The notes: generated by a model from the sequence alone, not told the origin. Positions 26,909-35,819 are shown, numbered from the stretch's first letter. The stretch: 64,000 bases of DNA from Hoylesella loescheii (GCA_021531755.1 JADYUK010000007.1:1-64000); one strand, 5' to 3'. Numbers and translations: made by a program.

Positions 26909-27319
26909 CTATTTCTGTCTCTCGAAGTCACATCCCTCAGCCAGCGGAGCTATGAGCCGGCGGTCGCCATTGCCACGACGGTGGGTGTTGGGGCGGTAGT
27001 TGACACTGACTCCTGTTATATGCTTCTTGACATTGAAGTCTGCCGCACGGTAGACTCCCTCGCTCTTAACGCCGAGTGAGAGGCGACCCAACTCGTCGAG
27101 ATCGACAGTGTAACCCTCTTGCAGCTTGCCCTTTATGGTGTCAACGAGCTCTGTCAGCACAGCGCGCACATCGCTACGCTTCAGCGAGCAGTTCTGCTCT
27201 ATGATACGCTCTATCTCCTTCATTCCCACCTCTCCGCTCTTCACGGAGCGGGCATACCACTTTCCGAAACACTCGTGGCCGCTAATCTTGTTCTGTACCA
27301 GTTTGTATTTTACTGCCAT
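26909..27319 (-). CDS. HU-like DNA-binding protein
   Basis: 136 residues from MAVKYKLVQNKISGHE. The longer ORF to 27358 starts upstream of the TACCTTTG box (27356-27363), so its extra 13 residues are excluded. The middle (EIERIIEQNCSLKRSDVRAV, then IKGKLQEGYTVDLDELGRLSL) matches the HU/IHF-like domain common in Bacteroidetes. The C-terminal tail (PNTHRRGNGDRRLIAP) is basic and flexible. It probably bends or coats DNA as a nucleoid-associated factor. Confidence 0.82.
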   Translation of the reverse strand: MAVKYKLVQNKISGHECFGKWYARSVKSGEVGMKEIERIIEQNCSLKRSDVRAVLTELVDTIKGKLQEGYTVDLDELGRLSLGVKSEGVYRAADFNVKKHITGVSVNYRPNTHRRGNGDRRLIAPLAEGCDFERQK

Positions 27320-27355
27320 AATCTCTTGGTTGGTTTGTTCGACGATTATCTTGCG

Positions 27356-27363
27356 CAAAGGTA
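27356..27363 (-). promoter_or_regulatory. Promoter -7 box for the HU-like gene
   Basis: TACCTTTG on the minus strand, 37 bp before the chosen ATG, with a CTTG about 20 bp further upstream. Confidence 0.65.
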
Positions 27364-27568
27364 CATGTTTTCTGCATCAATCCCAAGAACACTATCAATG
27401 GCAGCGCGTATTTTAACATAGTATAACTAAACGGAGCATCGTAATTACTCAGTCTTTACCGCACAATCACTTAGTAATATCCTCCTGAGGGAGTTTTCCC
27501 ATAGAGAATCTCCTGCGTGCTGTACTGGGCTTACACAGGGTTCACATGATTATGGTTTCCCATTTATT

Positions 27569-27617
27569 ACTGTCCGGTAAAACTTTATGATAAGTTGTGA
27601 TTCATTTACCGGACAGT
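27569..27617. repeat. Inverted-repeat element, ACTGTCC family (copy 3, best copy)
   Basis: A perfect 13-bp inverted repeat ACTGTCCGGTAAA (27569-27581) and TTTACCGGACAGT (27605-27617) with a 23-nt centre. It ends 9 bp before the 22-bp array at 27627, in the divergent space between the HU-like gene and xylB. Confidence 0.8.
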
Positions 27618-27626
27618 TAAATTTCC

Positions 27627-27714
27627 CATTCAGTACCTATGAGCCGCTCATTCAATACCAATGACATGCTCATTCAGTACCAATGACACGCTCATTCAGT
27701 ACCAATGACACAAC
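27627..27714 (-). repeat. 22-bp tandem array, family A (copy 2)
   Basis: Units start at 27627, 27649, 27671 and 27693 (plus-strand reading CATTCAGTACCAATGACACG and two more bases). On the minus strand this is ACTGAATGAGCG...TCATTGGT, and the array ends with GAATGGGAAA at 27630-27621. Confidence 0.85.
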
Positions 27715-27881
27715 CACACATAAGCCCCTGATACATAGCATATTCCATCACGGACTACCAGACAGCCGCCCCTTCCCGTCCACATCCGCCCTACCCCATG
27801 CCGACCGCACAGGGCGAAACTTTCCAGACAGGCAAGAAAAAGTAAATCCATCCTTTTCTTGTCAGTCTCAAATATTATTGT

Positions 27882-27889
27882 TACCTTTG
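27882..27889 (+). promoter_or_regulatory. Promoter -7 box for xylB
   Basis: TACCTTTG, 51 bp before the ATG, with TTGT at about the -33 position. Confidence 0.65.
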
Positions 27890-27940
27890 CCCTGTGATAG
27901 ATTGAATATACTAACCTAATTAATATCAAACCCAATCATT

Positions 27941-29434
27941 ATGGAGAAAGAATATCTGCTTGGATATGACATTGGCACATCGTCAGTCAAGGCATCACTC
28001 GTCGACGCCTCAACAGGCATAACCGTTGCGAGCGCACAGTACCCCGACACAGAGGCTCCCATCATCTCACACCAGGCGGGATGGGCAGAGCAGGACCCCG
28101 AGATGTGGTGGACTGAGCTGCGACATGCCACACAGCGCGTGGCGGAGAAAGCGGGCGACACGTCAGCACTCAACGCCGTGAGAGCAATCGGAATATCATA
28201 CCAGATGCACGGACTGGTATGTGTCGACAAGGACTGCAATGTCCTACGCCCGTCAATAATATGGTGCGACGGACGAGCCGTGAAGTACGGCAACGAGGCG
28301 TTCGAGACCATTGGACCGGAGCAATGCCTAAGCCATCTGCTCAACTCACCAGGAAACTTCACAGCGGCAAAGCTGGCATGGGTGAAGGAGAACGAGCCTG
28401 AGCTATTCGCTAAGATTGACAAGATAATGCTCCCGGGAGACTATATCGCCATGCGCCTCTCGGGCGGAGACCGCAAGACAACTGTCTCCGGACTCTCCGA
28501 GGGCATGTTCTGGGATTTCAAGACAGACAGCGTCTCTGAAGATGTCATGAGCCATTTCGGATTCCCCGAGACCATCATACCAGAGATCGTCCCGACGTTC
28601 GCCATACAGTCACGCCTCTGCGAGAGTGTTGCTCAGGAGCTGGGACTCCCTGCCGGCACTCCCGTAGCATACCGTGGTGGAGACCAGCCTAACAACGCCC
28701 TGTCGCTCAATGTAATGCGCCCAGGGGAGATAGCAGCGACCGGCGGAACATCGGGCGTTGTATATGGTGTGCTCGGAGAGGTTAACTACGACAAGCTCTC
28801 GCGTGTCAACACCTTCGCACATGTCAACCACCGGCAGCCGGACACACGTCTCGGAGTCCTGCTATGCATTAACGGCACCGGCATCCTCAACGCATGGATG
28901 AAGCGCACCGTGGCGCCAGAGGGCATATCATACGCTGATATGAACAACCTCGCCGAGAGCGTCCCAGTAGGCGCATGCGGACTGAGCGTCATACCCTTCG
29001 GCAACGGAGCGGAGCGCGTATTGCAGAACGAGAATCCAGGAGCGAGCGTCCACGGCATAAACTTCAATATCCACACCAAGGCCCACATGCTGCGTGCGGC
29101 ACAAGAGGGCATTGCATTCTCCTTCGCATACGGCATGGAGATAATGGCGGGAATGGGCATGGAGATAAAGACCATCAAGGCAGGCCACGCCAACCTCTTC
29201 CTCTCCCCACTCTTCCGCCGCACTCTTGCCGCAGTCACCGGAGCCACGATAGAGCTGTACGAGACTGACGGCTCGGTAGGCGCAGCATACGGAGCAGGCA
29301 TAGGCGCAGGCATATACAAGGATGCCGACGACGCCTTCAAGACACTGAAGCACATAGCGACAGAGAAGCCCGTGGACGACGTGGCAGACTACAAGGCCGC
29401 CTACGTGCTGTGGAAAGAGAGGCTCGGAAAGTGA
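27941..29434 (+). CDS. xylB: Xylulokinase (FGGY family)
   Basis: 497 residues. The N-terminal FGGY domain starts LLGYDIGTSSVKASLVD, with the substrate loop ISYQMHGLV. The C-terminal domain carries the catalytic base Asp248 in RGGDQPNNAL and the ATP-binding GTSGVVYG and GATIELYETDGSVGAAYGAG blocks. It phosphorylates D-xylulose to enter the pentose phosphate pathway. xylA and a xylose permease, often adjacent in Bacteroidales, are absent here, so the gene is separate. Its own promoter and terminator support a monocistronic unit. Confidence 0.93.
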   Translation: MEKEYLLGYDIGTSSVKASLVDASTGITVASAQYPDTEAPIISHQAGWAEQDPEMWWTELRHATQRVAEKAGDTSALNAVRAIGISYQMHGLVCVDKDCNVLRPSIIWCDGRAVKYGNEAFETIGPEQCLSHLLNSPGNFTAAKLAWVKENEPELFAKIDKIMLPGDYIAMRLSGGDRKTTVSGLSEGMFWDFKTDSVSEDVMSHFGFPETIIPEIVPTFAIQSRLCESVAQELGLPAGTPVAYRGGDQPNNALSLNVMRPGEIAATGGTSGVVYGVLGEVNYDKLSRVNTFAHVNHRQPDTRLGVLLCINGTGILNAWMKRTVAPEGISYADMNNLAESVPVGACGLSVIPFGNGAERVLQNENPGASVHGINFNIHTKAHMLRAAQEGIAFSFAYGMEIMAGMGMEIKTIKAGHANLFLSPLFRRTLAAVTGATIELYETDGSVGAAYGAGIGAGIYKDADDAFKTLKHIATEKPVDDVADYKAAYVLWKERLGK

Positions 29435-29540
29435 TGCATACACCCATATGCCCACAGCCCCTGGGCATTGGTATGCACACGGCACATGACCGTCGATAAA
29501 CCACACCGCTGACACACACAGACGGATATATACACACAAA

Positions 29541-29589
29541 GCGCGAGACATCAGTACGGGTGAGTATACCCATAGCCGATGTCTCGCGC
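29541..29589 (+). terminator. Terminator after xylB
   Basis: A perfect 12-bp stem GCGCGAGACATC/GATGTCTCGCGC, inner GGGT/ACCC pair. No strong T-tract follows. Confidence 0.6.
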
Positions 29590-29693
29590 TGTATATATTG
29601 TTGTTATCATAGGCTGCCCATAATAGCCAATGGTCGCCAATAATATCGATAGGCTGCCAAAGATAGCCAAGGGCTGCCAAAGAGAGGATGGTG

Positions 29694-29906
29694 TTAGTTC
29701 AGGTCCCAGTAGTTCTTGTAATGTGGATTTGAGCCATCCTCCTCTTCCTCCATAGACATCTCCATGTCTATATTGTTCTTCTTGGAGAGCATATCACCTT
29801 CGTCTATCTTTCTCACAGATGCGTTGACTATTTTTATATCATCCATAAGCTCCTCTGTTGTGAAAGGCTCGAATGTCGGGGCTGTATATATCTTCTTATT
29901 CTTCAT
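29694..29906 (-). CDS. Small acidic protein of unknown function
   Basis: 70 residues, no signal peptide. It begins MKNKKIYTAPTFEPFTTEEL and has a run of acidic residues (MEMSMEEEEDG) before the end SNPHYKNYWDLN. I do not recognise a family, though short Prevotella proteins starting MKKxYxxP are frequent. It follows the secreted EEP-fold gene on the same strand by 111 bp, so they may share a transcript. A peptide precursor is possible but not supported by processing genes nearby. Confidence 0.55.
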   Translation of the reverse strand: MKNKKIYTAPTFEPFTTEELMDDIKIVNASVRKIDEGDMLSKKNNIDMEMSMEEEEDGSNPHYKNYWDLN

Positions 29907-30017
29907 AACAATTCAGTGTATTTATTGATTCTCTCTTGTATTCTATAATGTTCTGTCGCTTCCCCTGCCAGAGGCTGCATTGGCTGCTGCCACTGACAGG
30001 AGAAGGAATCAGAATAT

Positions 30018-32381
30018 TCACTTCACAGCCACCTTACGCACTGTACCGTCTGACATGCGCACGATGTTTATGCCACGTCTGAGAGCGCTGCGCTGCTCTC
30101 CTGCCACGCCATAGACAGCTGTGGCATTAGCGTTGATGGCTGACTCTGCCTTGTCGATGGCGGTAGGTATATCCTCACCGTCGAAGATGAATGCGACACG
30201 CTTCACCTGTGTCACCTCCTGTGGCTTCAATACGATGTAAGCGCAGTTGGCTGCAATATTCTGACCATAATTGAGGTTATAGAATCCAAGTCCCTGATTC
30301 TTATTTGCAAGACCATAGACACAGCCATTGTTGTCTCCCTGACCGACTGAGTTCTGCTCTGGATTGCCGCTGAGGAGATTACTCTGTGGAGCATTAGCCT
30401 TCTTTCCGCTATATCTGAAGGTATATATATCTGGCGTTTCAGAATAGATAATGAATCCCGTATTAGCAGGGATAACATTCTTACCATTGTTGCCCTGTGG
30501 GTTCGTATACTTCTGAAGTGTCACATAGCGTGTGTCGCCCTTATCTGTATATGTTTCGGCAGCATAGACTGTCACGCCCGCTGGCACCCATGCGTTCCAT
30601 GGCAGACATACTGTGCCATAATTGACAGAGGTTATTGTCCTGTTGATAGAAGGGCGGTTCTTAATATTATTGTAAGCTTCGATAAGTTTCTTAGTATCCT
30701 CTTCCGATGTGGTATAGTTTGTGTTTGTTGTCTCAAGCAATACCTGCTCAAGCGCCTCAAACAATTCAGGCTCGTCATCTCTAAGGCCGCTCAATGACTT
30801 ATCACTAAGCAAGCCCTTGGCATTCTCATAGGCTTTCTCATAAGCAATATAAGCATTCTTCTGTTTCTCGCTGATAAAGAGCCAGTCCATAGAGGCATCA
30901 AGACTACTTTCCTTCGCACCTGCATATTTTCCTTCATCATTTATTTGAAAATGGTGAAGATCTTTATTTATACCTGTATATTTTGCGTCAAATCTATAAG
31001 CTCCTTTTGTGATAGTTGATTCAACAAGAGTGAAGTCTGTTGCACCATACAATCCTTTTGTAATTATTCCAACTCCACCTCTTGTTGAAACATCCATTCT
31101 TATTCTAAGGTCACCCTTAGAAATCGTAAATGTTCCATTATTATTGTTATAGTACACCCCCCACTTCTCAGCATAGTTAATATCCGTAACGGAAGGGGAT
31201 GAACCTTTACCTCCAGTTATGAACATGCCCGAGCCAACGTTATAAATGTATATACCTCCATTGGTTGAGGTCTCAGACGTTGCTGTCTCAAAGGGCTCTC
31301 CTACCCAGAACTCCGGCTGAGTGGCTGCTGTATAGTTTTCATCCGACAGCGTACCTGAAATAGTGAATGTAGCTATTACAGGCACATGGTCGCCAAGGAG
31401 AGTGCCATCTCCATTCTTATAATTGTCTGCATCAAACACAAGGTCTTTGAGGGTGAATGACAGATTGCCGCCTTTAGGATTCAGATAGAATATCTTATCA
31501 ACAATCTCGCCAGTTTCGTAAGCTTTGCTGTTAGTCTTGTCTGAAACTACAATGTCATCATCAACATCTGGAGTATAAGTAGGAGCTGTACCATTCCGGA
31601 ACTTCTCTACCCATACATCCTTGATGTCATAGCTTGCTGACAATGGATCGATGAGGTTATCAACCACCTTGTTACGAGTATAACGGCAGTTTGTATCGCC
31701 TATGATAAGCTTCGGGCGTCCATCACCGTTTGCGAGTATGGCATTAGCAAGCTGTGTCAGCTGCCTGTCCTGCAAAGCAATCTGGGCTGAACCTTCCGCA
31801 GTATTCATATGCAGGATATACACATCAATCTTAACGTTGTCGCCAAGATTGACAGTATAGAAGCGGTAGCCCTTATCAACATTCTCGTTGGCTCCATTGC
31901 TGAGACCGCCGAGGCTTTCCTCCCATTGTACCCAAGTCTCGTTTGAGTAGCTCATGTTCTGACCGGAACTGTTCTGATTCTTCAGGAGGAACATAAGTCC
32001 GTCAGTATTGAAATGCAAGCCAGAAAAGATTCCACTTGCATCAATGCGTCCGCGCCATGTTCCCATCTGATAATTATTATCCAGACCGACTATGAGATCG
32101 CCATTATAGTTGAAGTCCTCGCTCAAGCCGAGAATGTCTATCCTATTTTTTACGATATACTGTCCAATAGCCTGTGTGCCGTCGGCTCCTGGGCCGTCGC
32201 CATTAACTGTAATGCCTGCCATAGTCTGAGGCAGTCCATCGATATTAAGGGCGCAGGCTGTGAAAGTCTTGTTGACATCAGTTTGAGCATGTATGCCTAT
32301 TGTAGCGAATAGCGCCACAAGAAGCAAGAGTGTTCCCTTAACTCTTGAAAGGAAACGAGATAACGAGTTCGTAGAATTCAT
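30018..32381 (-). CDS. Secreted endonuclease/exonuclease/phosphatase-fold protein
   Basis: 787 residues from the second Met of the MMNST start; upstream residues in the longer ORF are untranslated leader. The signal peptide ends near GIHAQ. Residues about 35-375 form an EEP domain: FTACALNIDGLPQ, ILGLSEDFNY (metal Glu), VYILHMNTAEG, KLIIGDTNCRY, and GDHVPVIATF (catalytic His). The middle (about 385-520) is beta-rich with FYIYNVGSG-like text; a helical stretch (about 540-610) precedes a C-terminal beta domain. The tail AVYGVAGEQR...RGINIVRM resembles a sorting tail. The substrate (DNA, phospholipid or phosphoester) is unknown. Confidence 0.78.
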   Translation of the reverse strand: MNSTNSLSRFLSRVKGTLLLLVALFATIGIHAQTDVNKTFTACALNIDGLPQTMAGITVNGDGPGADGTQAIGQYIVKNRIDILGLSEDFNYNGDLIVGLDNNYQMGTWRGRIDASGIFSGLHFNTDGLMFLLKNQNSSGQNMSYSNETWVQWEESLGGLSNGANENVDKGYRFYTVNLGDNVKIDVYILHMNTAEGSAQIALQDRQLTQLANAILANGDGRPKLIIGDTNCRYTRNKVVDNLIDPLSASYDIKDVWVEKFRNGTAPTYTPDVDDDIVVSDKTNSKAYETGEIVDKIFYLNPKGGNLSFTLKDLVFDADNYKNGDGTLLGDHVPVIATFTISGTLSDENYTAATQPEFWVGEPFETATSETSTNGGIYIYNVGSGMFITGGKGSSPSVTDINYAEKWGVYYNNNNGTFTISKGDLRIRMDVSTRGGVGIITKGLYGATDFTLVESTITKGAYRFDAKYTGINKDLHHFQINDEGKYAGAKESSLDASMDWLFISEKQKNAYIAYEKAYENAKGLLSDKSLSGLRDDEPELFEALEQVLLETTNTNYTTSEEDTKKLIEAYNNIKNRPSINRTITSVNYGTVCLPWNAWVPAGVTVYAAETYTDKGDTRYVTLQKYTNPQGNNGKNVIPANTGFIIYSETPDIYTFRYSGKKANAPQSNLLSGNPEQNSVGQGDNNGCVYGLANKNQGLGFYNLNYGQNIAANCAYIVLKPQEVTQVKRVAFIFDGEDIPTAIDKAESAINANATAVYGVAGEQRSALRRGINIVRMSDGTVRKVAVK

Positions 32382-32470
32382 CATAATAATATATATTAGT
32401 ACGTTCGTAATTACTTGTTTTGTTGTCCACACACCGCACGATGTCATGTAGTAATAGTGTATCCTCTATT

Positions 32471-32506
32471 GGGTTATTCCCCTTTGCTGGGTTATTCCCA
32501 TTTGCT
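32471..32506. repeat. 18-bp tandem duplication in the EEP gene leader
   Basis: Two adjacent copies of GGGTTATTCCCCTTTGCT, differing at one base. Confidence 0.7.
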
Positions 32507-32731
32507 GAGTTACATAGTCTAAATCACTTTGTTTCACATAACTTCCACGTATCTTCGTTCGGGTATACTGCAACGTTTGTGCTGTCCGTAGCTATAGTGT
32601 GGTAGTTTTGGATATCTGATTCTTACATTTAATCTTGCTTGAGAGCCACCCTGTTCAACACTTTGCTTGCAGAAGAGGTATTCTCCTTAAATAATAAGCA
32701 ATTGTATTGTTGAGGCGACATCTGTCTTTTG

Positions 32732-32739
32732 CAAAGGTA
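32732..32739 (-). promoter_or_regulatory. Promoter -7 box for the EEP gene, with long leader
   Basis: TACCTTTG on the minus strand. If used, the 5' leader is about 345 nt, unusually long. No -33 match. The leader holds the 18-bp duplication but no riboswitch I recognise. Confidence 0.5.
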
Positions 32740-32985
32740 AGCATAAATTTGTATGATATATTTAGCATAATGTGTGATTTAAACTCTTTTAACCATTTAC
32801 CTTGTCATATATCATTTTTCACATACATTTGCAATGTAAAAGTAACAAGTCGGACGTATAAATGACAGCAAAGGGGGATTGAATGCTGACAATGACACGT
32901 GGACTGGTATGGGCAGACAATGAAGGCTGTGACACGTGGGCGTATGTCTTATCCAAGCCGTGAGAAGATAATTTTTCGTTAATTA
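32740..32985. other. Divergent spacer between EEP and EIIC promoters
   Basis: AT-rich near 32760-32860, no ORF or hairpin recognised. Confidence 0.4.
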
Positions 32986-33017
32986 TTTGCGTGTGTGGAA
33001 ATTAAGTGGTAACTTTG
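32986..33017 (+). promoter_or_regulatory. Promoter for the EIIC-kduI unit
   Basis: TTTG at 32986-32989, 20-bp spacer, TAACTTTG at 33010-33017. The leader is about 190 nt. Confidence 0.78.
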
Positions 33018-33101
33018 CAGAGGATAGGCGGCACCTCAGCAATATTGAGCAAGCTCTATTGCATTCGGTTTGCACTATTCTTGCAGAGGATATGTGCCGC
33101 C
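33014..33101 (+). promoter_or_regulatory. Structured leader with duplicated start region
   Basis: GGCGGCAC (33027-33034) pairs with GTGCCGCC (33094-33101), with GCAATA/TATTGC inside (33039-33044/33057-33062). TTGCAGAGGATA occurs twice (33015-33026 and 33081-33092). This may be an RNA switch or simply a local duplication; no known riboswitch class is recognised. Confidence 0.4.
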
Positions 33102-33212
33102 GTCATGCCATGACAATCCATGTATGCTGACATGTCCCGGTCTATGACCACCACTTTACATGCATAAACACCTTAAACCTAATATTACTCATATAATAAT
33201 CATAGAAAGATA

Positions 33213-34586
33213 ATGGAATCAGTATTCTCGTACATCATCGGCCTTGGTGCCGCAGTCATGATGCCTGTCATTTTCACCATCCTTGGTGTGTGTATCGGCA
33301 TACGTTTCTCTAAGGCATTGAAGAGTGGCCTGTATGTGGGAGTCGGCTTTGTAGGCCTCAGTGTCATCACCGCCCTCCTCACGAGCTCTCTCGGCCCAGC
33401 CCTCTCAAAGGTTGTTGAGATATACGGCCTTGAGCTTCAAGTGTTTGACATGGGCTGGCCAGCAGCCGCCTCAGTGGCCTACAACACCCTTGTCGGCTCG
33501 TTCATCATCCCTGTGTGCCTTGGTGTTAACCTCGTCCTCCTTGTCCTTGGCTGCACGAGGACAGTGAACATTGATCTCTGGAACTACTGGCACTTCGCAT
33601 TCATCGGCGCTGTTGTCTATTTCATGACAGAGTCAGTATGGTGGGGATTCTTCGCTGCCATTATCTGCTATATCATCACGCTTGTCCTTGCCGACCTTAC
33701 CGCCAAGCGTTTCCAGAAGTTCTATCCAGGCATGGAAGGCATCTCCATCCCCCAGCCATTCTGTCAGGGTTTCATGCCTTTCGCTATTGTCATAAACAAG
33801 GGTCTTGACTATGTTCCTGGCATAAACAAGATTCATATCGACTCTGAGGGAATGAAGAAGAAGTTCGGTCTCTTCGGCGAGCCTCTCTTCCTTGGTGTCA
33901 TCATAGGCATCATCATAGGCTGTCTGGCATGCAAGGACAGCCAGGAGCTTATTGACAATATCCCCGCCACGCTTGGCCTCGGCATAAAGATGGGTGCTGT
34001 CATGGAGCTTATCCCACGCATCACCAGCCTCTTCATCGAGGGTCTGAAGCCAATCTCCGACGCTACCCGTGAGCTTATCGCCAAGAAGTTCGGAGCGGAC
34101 AAGGAGCTGTATATTGGCATGTCCCCAGCCCTTGTCATCGGCCACCCGACGACTCTTGTCGTCTCTCTCCTCCTCATCCCTGTCACACTGGCGCTTGCTG
34201 TTGTCCTCCCCGGCAACCAGTTCCTGCCTCTCGCCTCTCTCGCAGGTATGTTCTATGTCTTCGTGATGATACTGCCATTCACTAATGGCAATGTCCTCCG
34301 CTCATTCATAGTAGGCCTTGTCGTTATAGCCATCGGACTGTACTTTGTCACATGGATGGCGGGTGATTTCACCTCAGCAGCCCACAGTGTTGCCCTTGCC
34401 CATCCTGAGGATGCCTCTGTCGCTGTGCCGGCAGGGTTCCAGGCAGGCGCCCTCGACTTCGCCTCAAGTCCGCTGTCGATGTTGATATACGCCTGCTGCA
34501 AGTATCTGACATACATAGGCGCCGGTGTGCTGACTGTGCTCACTGTCGGCCTCGTGGTGTGGAACAGACGCCGCATAAACAAGTAA
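33213..34586 (+). CDS. PTS galactitol-type EIIC transporter (GatC-like)
   Basis: 457 residues, about 10-12 hydrophobic segments. The sequence from MESVFSYIIGLGAAVMMPVI through GFVGLSVITALLTSSLGPA to the conserved NKGLDYVPGI and IGHPTTLVVSLLLIPVTL fits the EIIC-Gat/SgcC family. In a PTS the EIIC channel imports a sugar that EIIB phosphorylates. No EIIA, EIIB, EI or HPr gene is in the window, so it may act as a non-phosphorylating transporter. KduI follows on the same strand, which suggests a uronate or sugar-acid substrate. Confidence 0.85.
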   Translation: MESVFSYIIGLGAAVMMPVIFTILGVCIGIRFSKALKSGLYVGVGFVGLSVITALLTSSLGPALSKVVEIYGLELQVFDMGWPAAASVAYNTLVGSFIIPVCLGVNLVLLVLGCTRTVNIDLWNYWHFAFIGAVVYFMTESVWWGFFAAIICYIITLVLADLTAKRFQKFYPGMEGISIPQPFCQGFMPFAIVINKGLDYVPGINKIHIDSEGMKKKFGLFGEPLFLGVIIGIIIGCLACKDSQELIDNIPATLGLGIKMGAVMELIPRITSLFIEGLKPISDATRELIAKKFGADKELYIGMSPALVIGHPTTLVVSLLLIPVTLALAVVLPGNQFLPLASLAGMFYVFVMILPFTNGNVLRSFIVGLVVIAIGLYFVTWMAGDFTSAAHSVALAHPEDASVAVPAGFQAGALDFASSPLSMLIYACCKYLTYIGAGVLTVLTVGLVVWNRRRINK

Positions 34587-34587
34587 A

Positions 34588-34741
34588 ACCGGCCGGAGGG
34601 ACCGGAGAAACCGGAATGACCGGAAGAACCGGAAAGACCGGGAAGACCGGGAAGACCGGGAAGACCGGAAATACGGAACATCCGGAACATCCGGATAACC
34701 CGGATAACCCGGATAACCCAGACAACCCAGATAACCCGGAA
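34588..34741 (+). repeat. 9-bp minisatellite between EIIC and kduI
   Basis: About 18 tandem 9-bp units begin two bases after the EIIC stop. The left half follows ACCGGnAAn (for example ACCGGGAAG three times in a row), the right half ACCCGGATA. One unit is 7 bp. Read from an upstream GTG it could encode GKTGKTG and NPDNPD repeats, but that frame starts inside EIIC. Confidence 0.9.
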
Positions 34742-34794
34742 AAGCCCAAAAGCTAACAAGGAACAAAACAAACAAAGAGAAAAATATACAAATA

Positions 34795-35769
34795 ATGAAG
34801 AAAGTATTAGCTATCGCTGTCATGGCATTATGTGCCGGCAGCCTCTCTGCACAGCAGAATGTGAATTTCCAGACAGCATGTCATCCACGCGATGTCATGC
34901 ACTATGACACAAAGACTCTGCGCGAGCGTTTCGTGATGGAGAAGGTTATGTCTCCTGACGAGATTAACCTCACCTACTCACAGTATGACCGTTTCATCTT
35001 CGGCGGCGCGATGCCAGTGAACAAGGACCTGAAGCTTGAGAACTTCCCAGCCCTTGGCCTCTCGGTAGACAAGACCATCGCCGAGCCATATTTCCTCTAC
35101 AACCGTGAGCTTGGAATTATCAACTGCGGTCTCGGGACAGGCTCAGTCCTTGTCGACGGCAAGGAGTATGTCCTCGCTCCGAAGGAGGCATTGTATGTCG
35201 GCCGTGGCCATCTCGGCAAGGACAAGGATATCAACAAGAGCGTTGTGTTCCGCTCCAAGGATGCCAAGAACCCAGCAAAGTTCTACATCAACTCAGCTAC
35301 AGCCCACAAGCATTACAAGACACAGCTTGTCACTCTTGACGGCCGCAAGGGTTCATTGAAGGCCGCCATATGGGGCCCTGTAGGCACAAAAGAGGAGGCA
35401 AACGGCCGTACAATCTACAAGCTCATTGTCCGTGACGCCCTTGAGGAAGGCCCATGCCAGCTCCAGATGGGACTGACACAGCTTGAGCCGGGAGCGGTAT
35501 GGAACACCATGCCCCCTCACACCCATGGCCGCCGCATAGAAGCATACTACTACTTCAATCTGCCTGAGGGCCAGACAATATCCCATGTTATGGGCGAGCC
35601 ACAGGAGACACGTAACGTATGGCTGCACAACGAGCAGGCCATCATGTCGCCAGAGTGGTCAATCCACGCTGCGTCAGGCACATACTACTACACATTCATC
35701 TGGGGTATGGCAGGCGAGAACCTTGAGTATAACGACAAGGATGTAGTGCCTGTTATAGACATCAGATAA
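34795..35769 (+). CDS. kduI: 5-dehydro-4-deoxy-D-glucuronate isomerase with signal peptide
   Basis: 324 residues. A signal peptide is clear ([19 protein letters not shown], then QQN), about 20 residues longer than cytoplasmic KduI at the N-terminus. The cupin core has the metal-binding [13 protein letters not shown], where the two His and Glu bind zinc, and [11 protein letters not shown]. KduI isomerises the unsaturated-uronate product 5-keto-4-deoxyuronate in pectin or glycosaminoglycan breakdown. A periplasmic location is unusual and is inferred only from the signal. It is followed by a terminator at 35820. Confidence 0.88.
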   Translation: MKKVLAIAVMALCAGSLSAQQNVNFQTACHPRDVMHYDTKTLRERFVMEKVMSPDEINLTYSQYDRFIFGGAMPVNKDLKLENFPALGLSVDKTIAEPYFLYNRELGIINCGLGTGSVLVDGKEYVLAPKEALYVGRGHLGKDKDINKSVVFRSKDAKNPAKFYINSATAHKHYKTQLVTLDGRKGSLKAAIWGPVGTKEEANGRTIYKLIVRDALEEGPCQLQMGLTQLEPGAVWNTMPPHTHGRRIEAYYYFNLPEGQTISHVMGEPQETRNVWLHNEQAIMSPEWSIHAASGTYYYTFIWGMAGENLEYNDKDVVPVIDIR

Positions 35770-35819
35770 TATACGGTAGACACACAGCGGCCCTCCGGCA
35801 CGTTGTGCAAGAACCTCAC

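Noticed and set aside
28786-29680. Minus-strand ORFs across xylB
   Set aside because: Antisense shadows; xylB has a complete domain set and its own promoter.
34559-34756. Small collagen-like protein (GKTG and NPD repeats)
   Set aside because: It would start at a GTG inside the EIIC gene in another frame and is explained by the 9-bp minisatellite; no signal or promoter.
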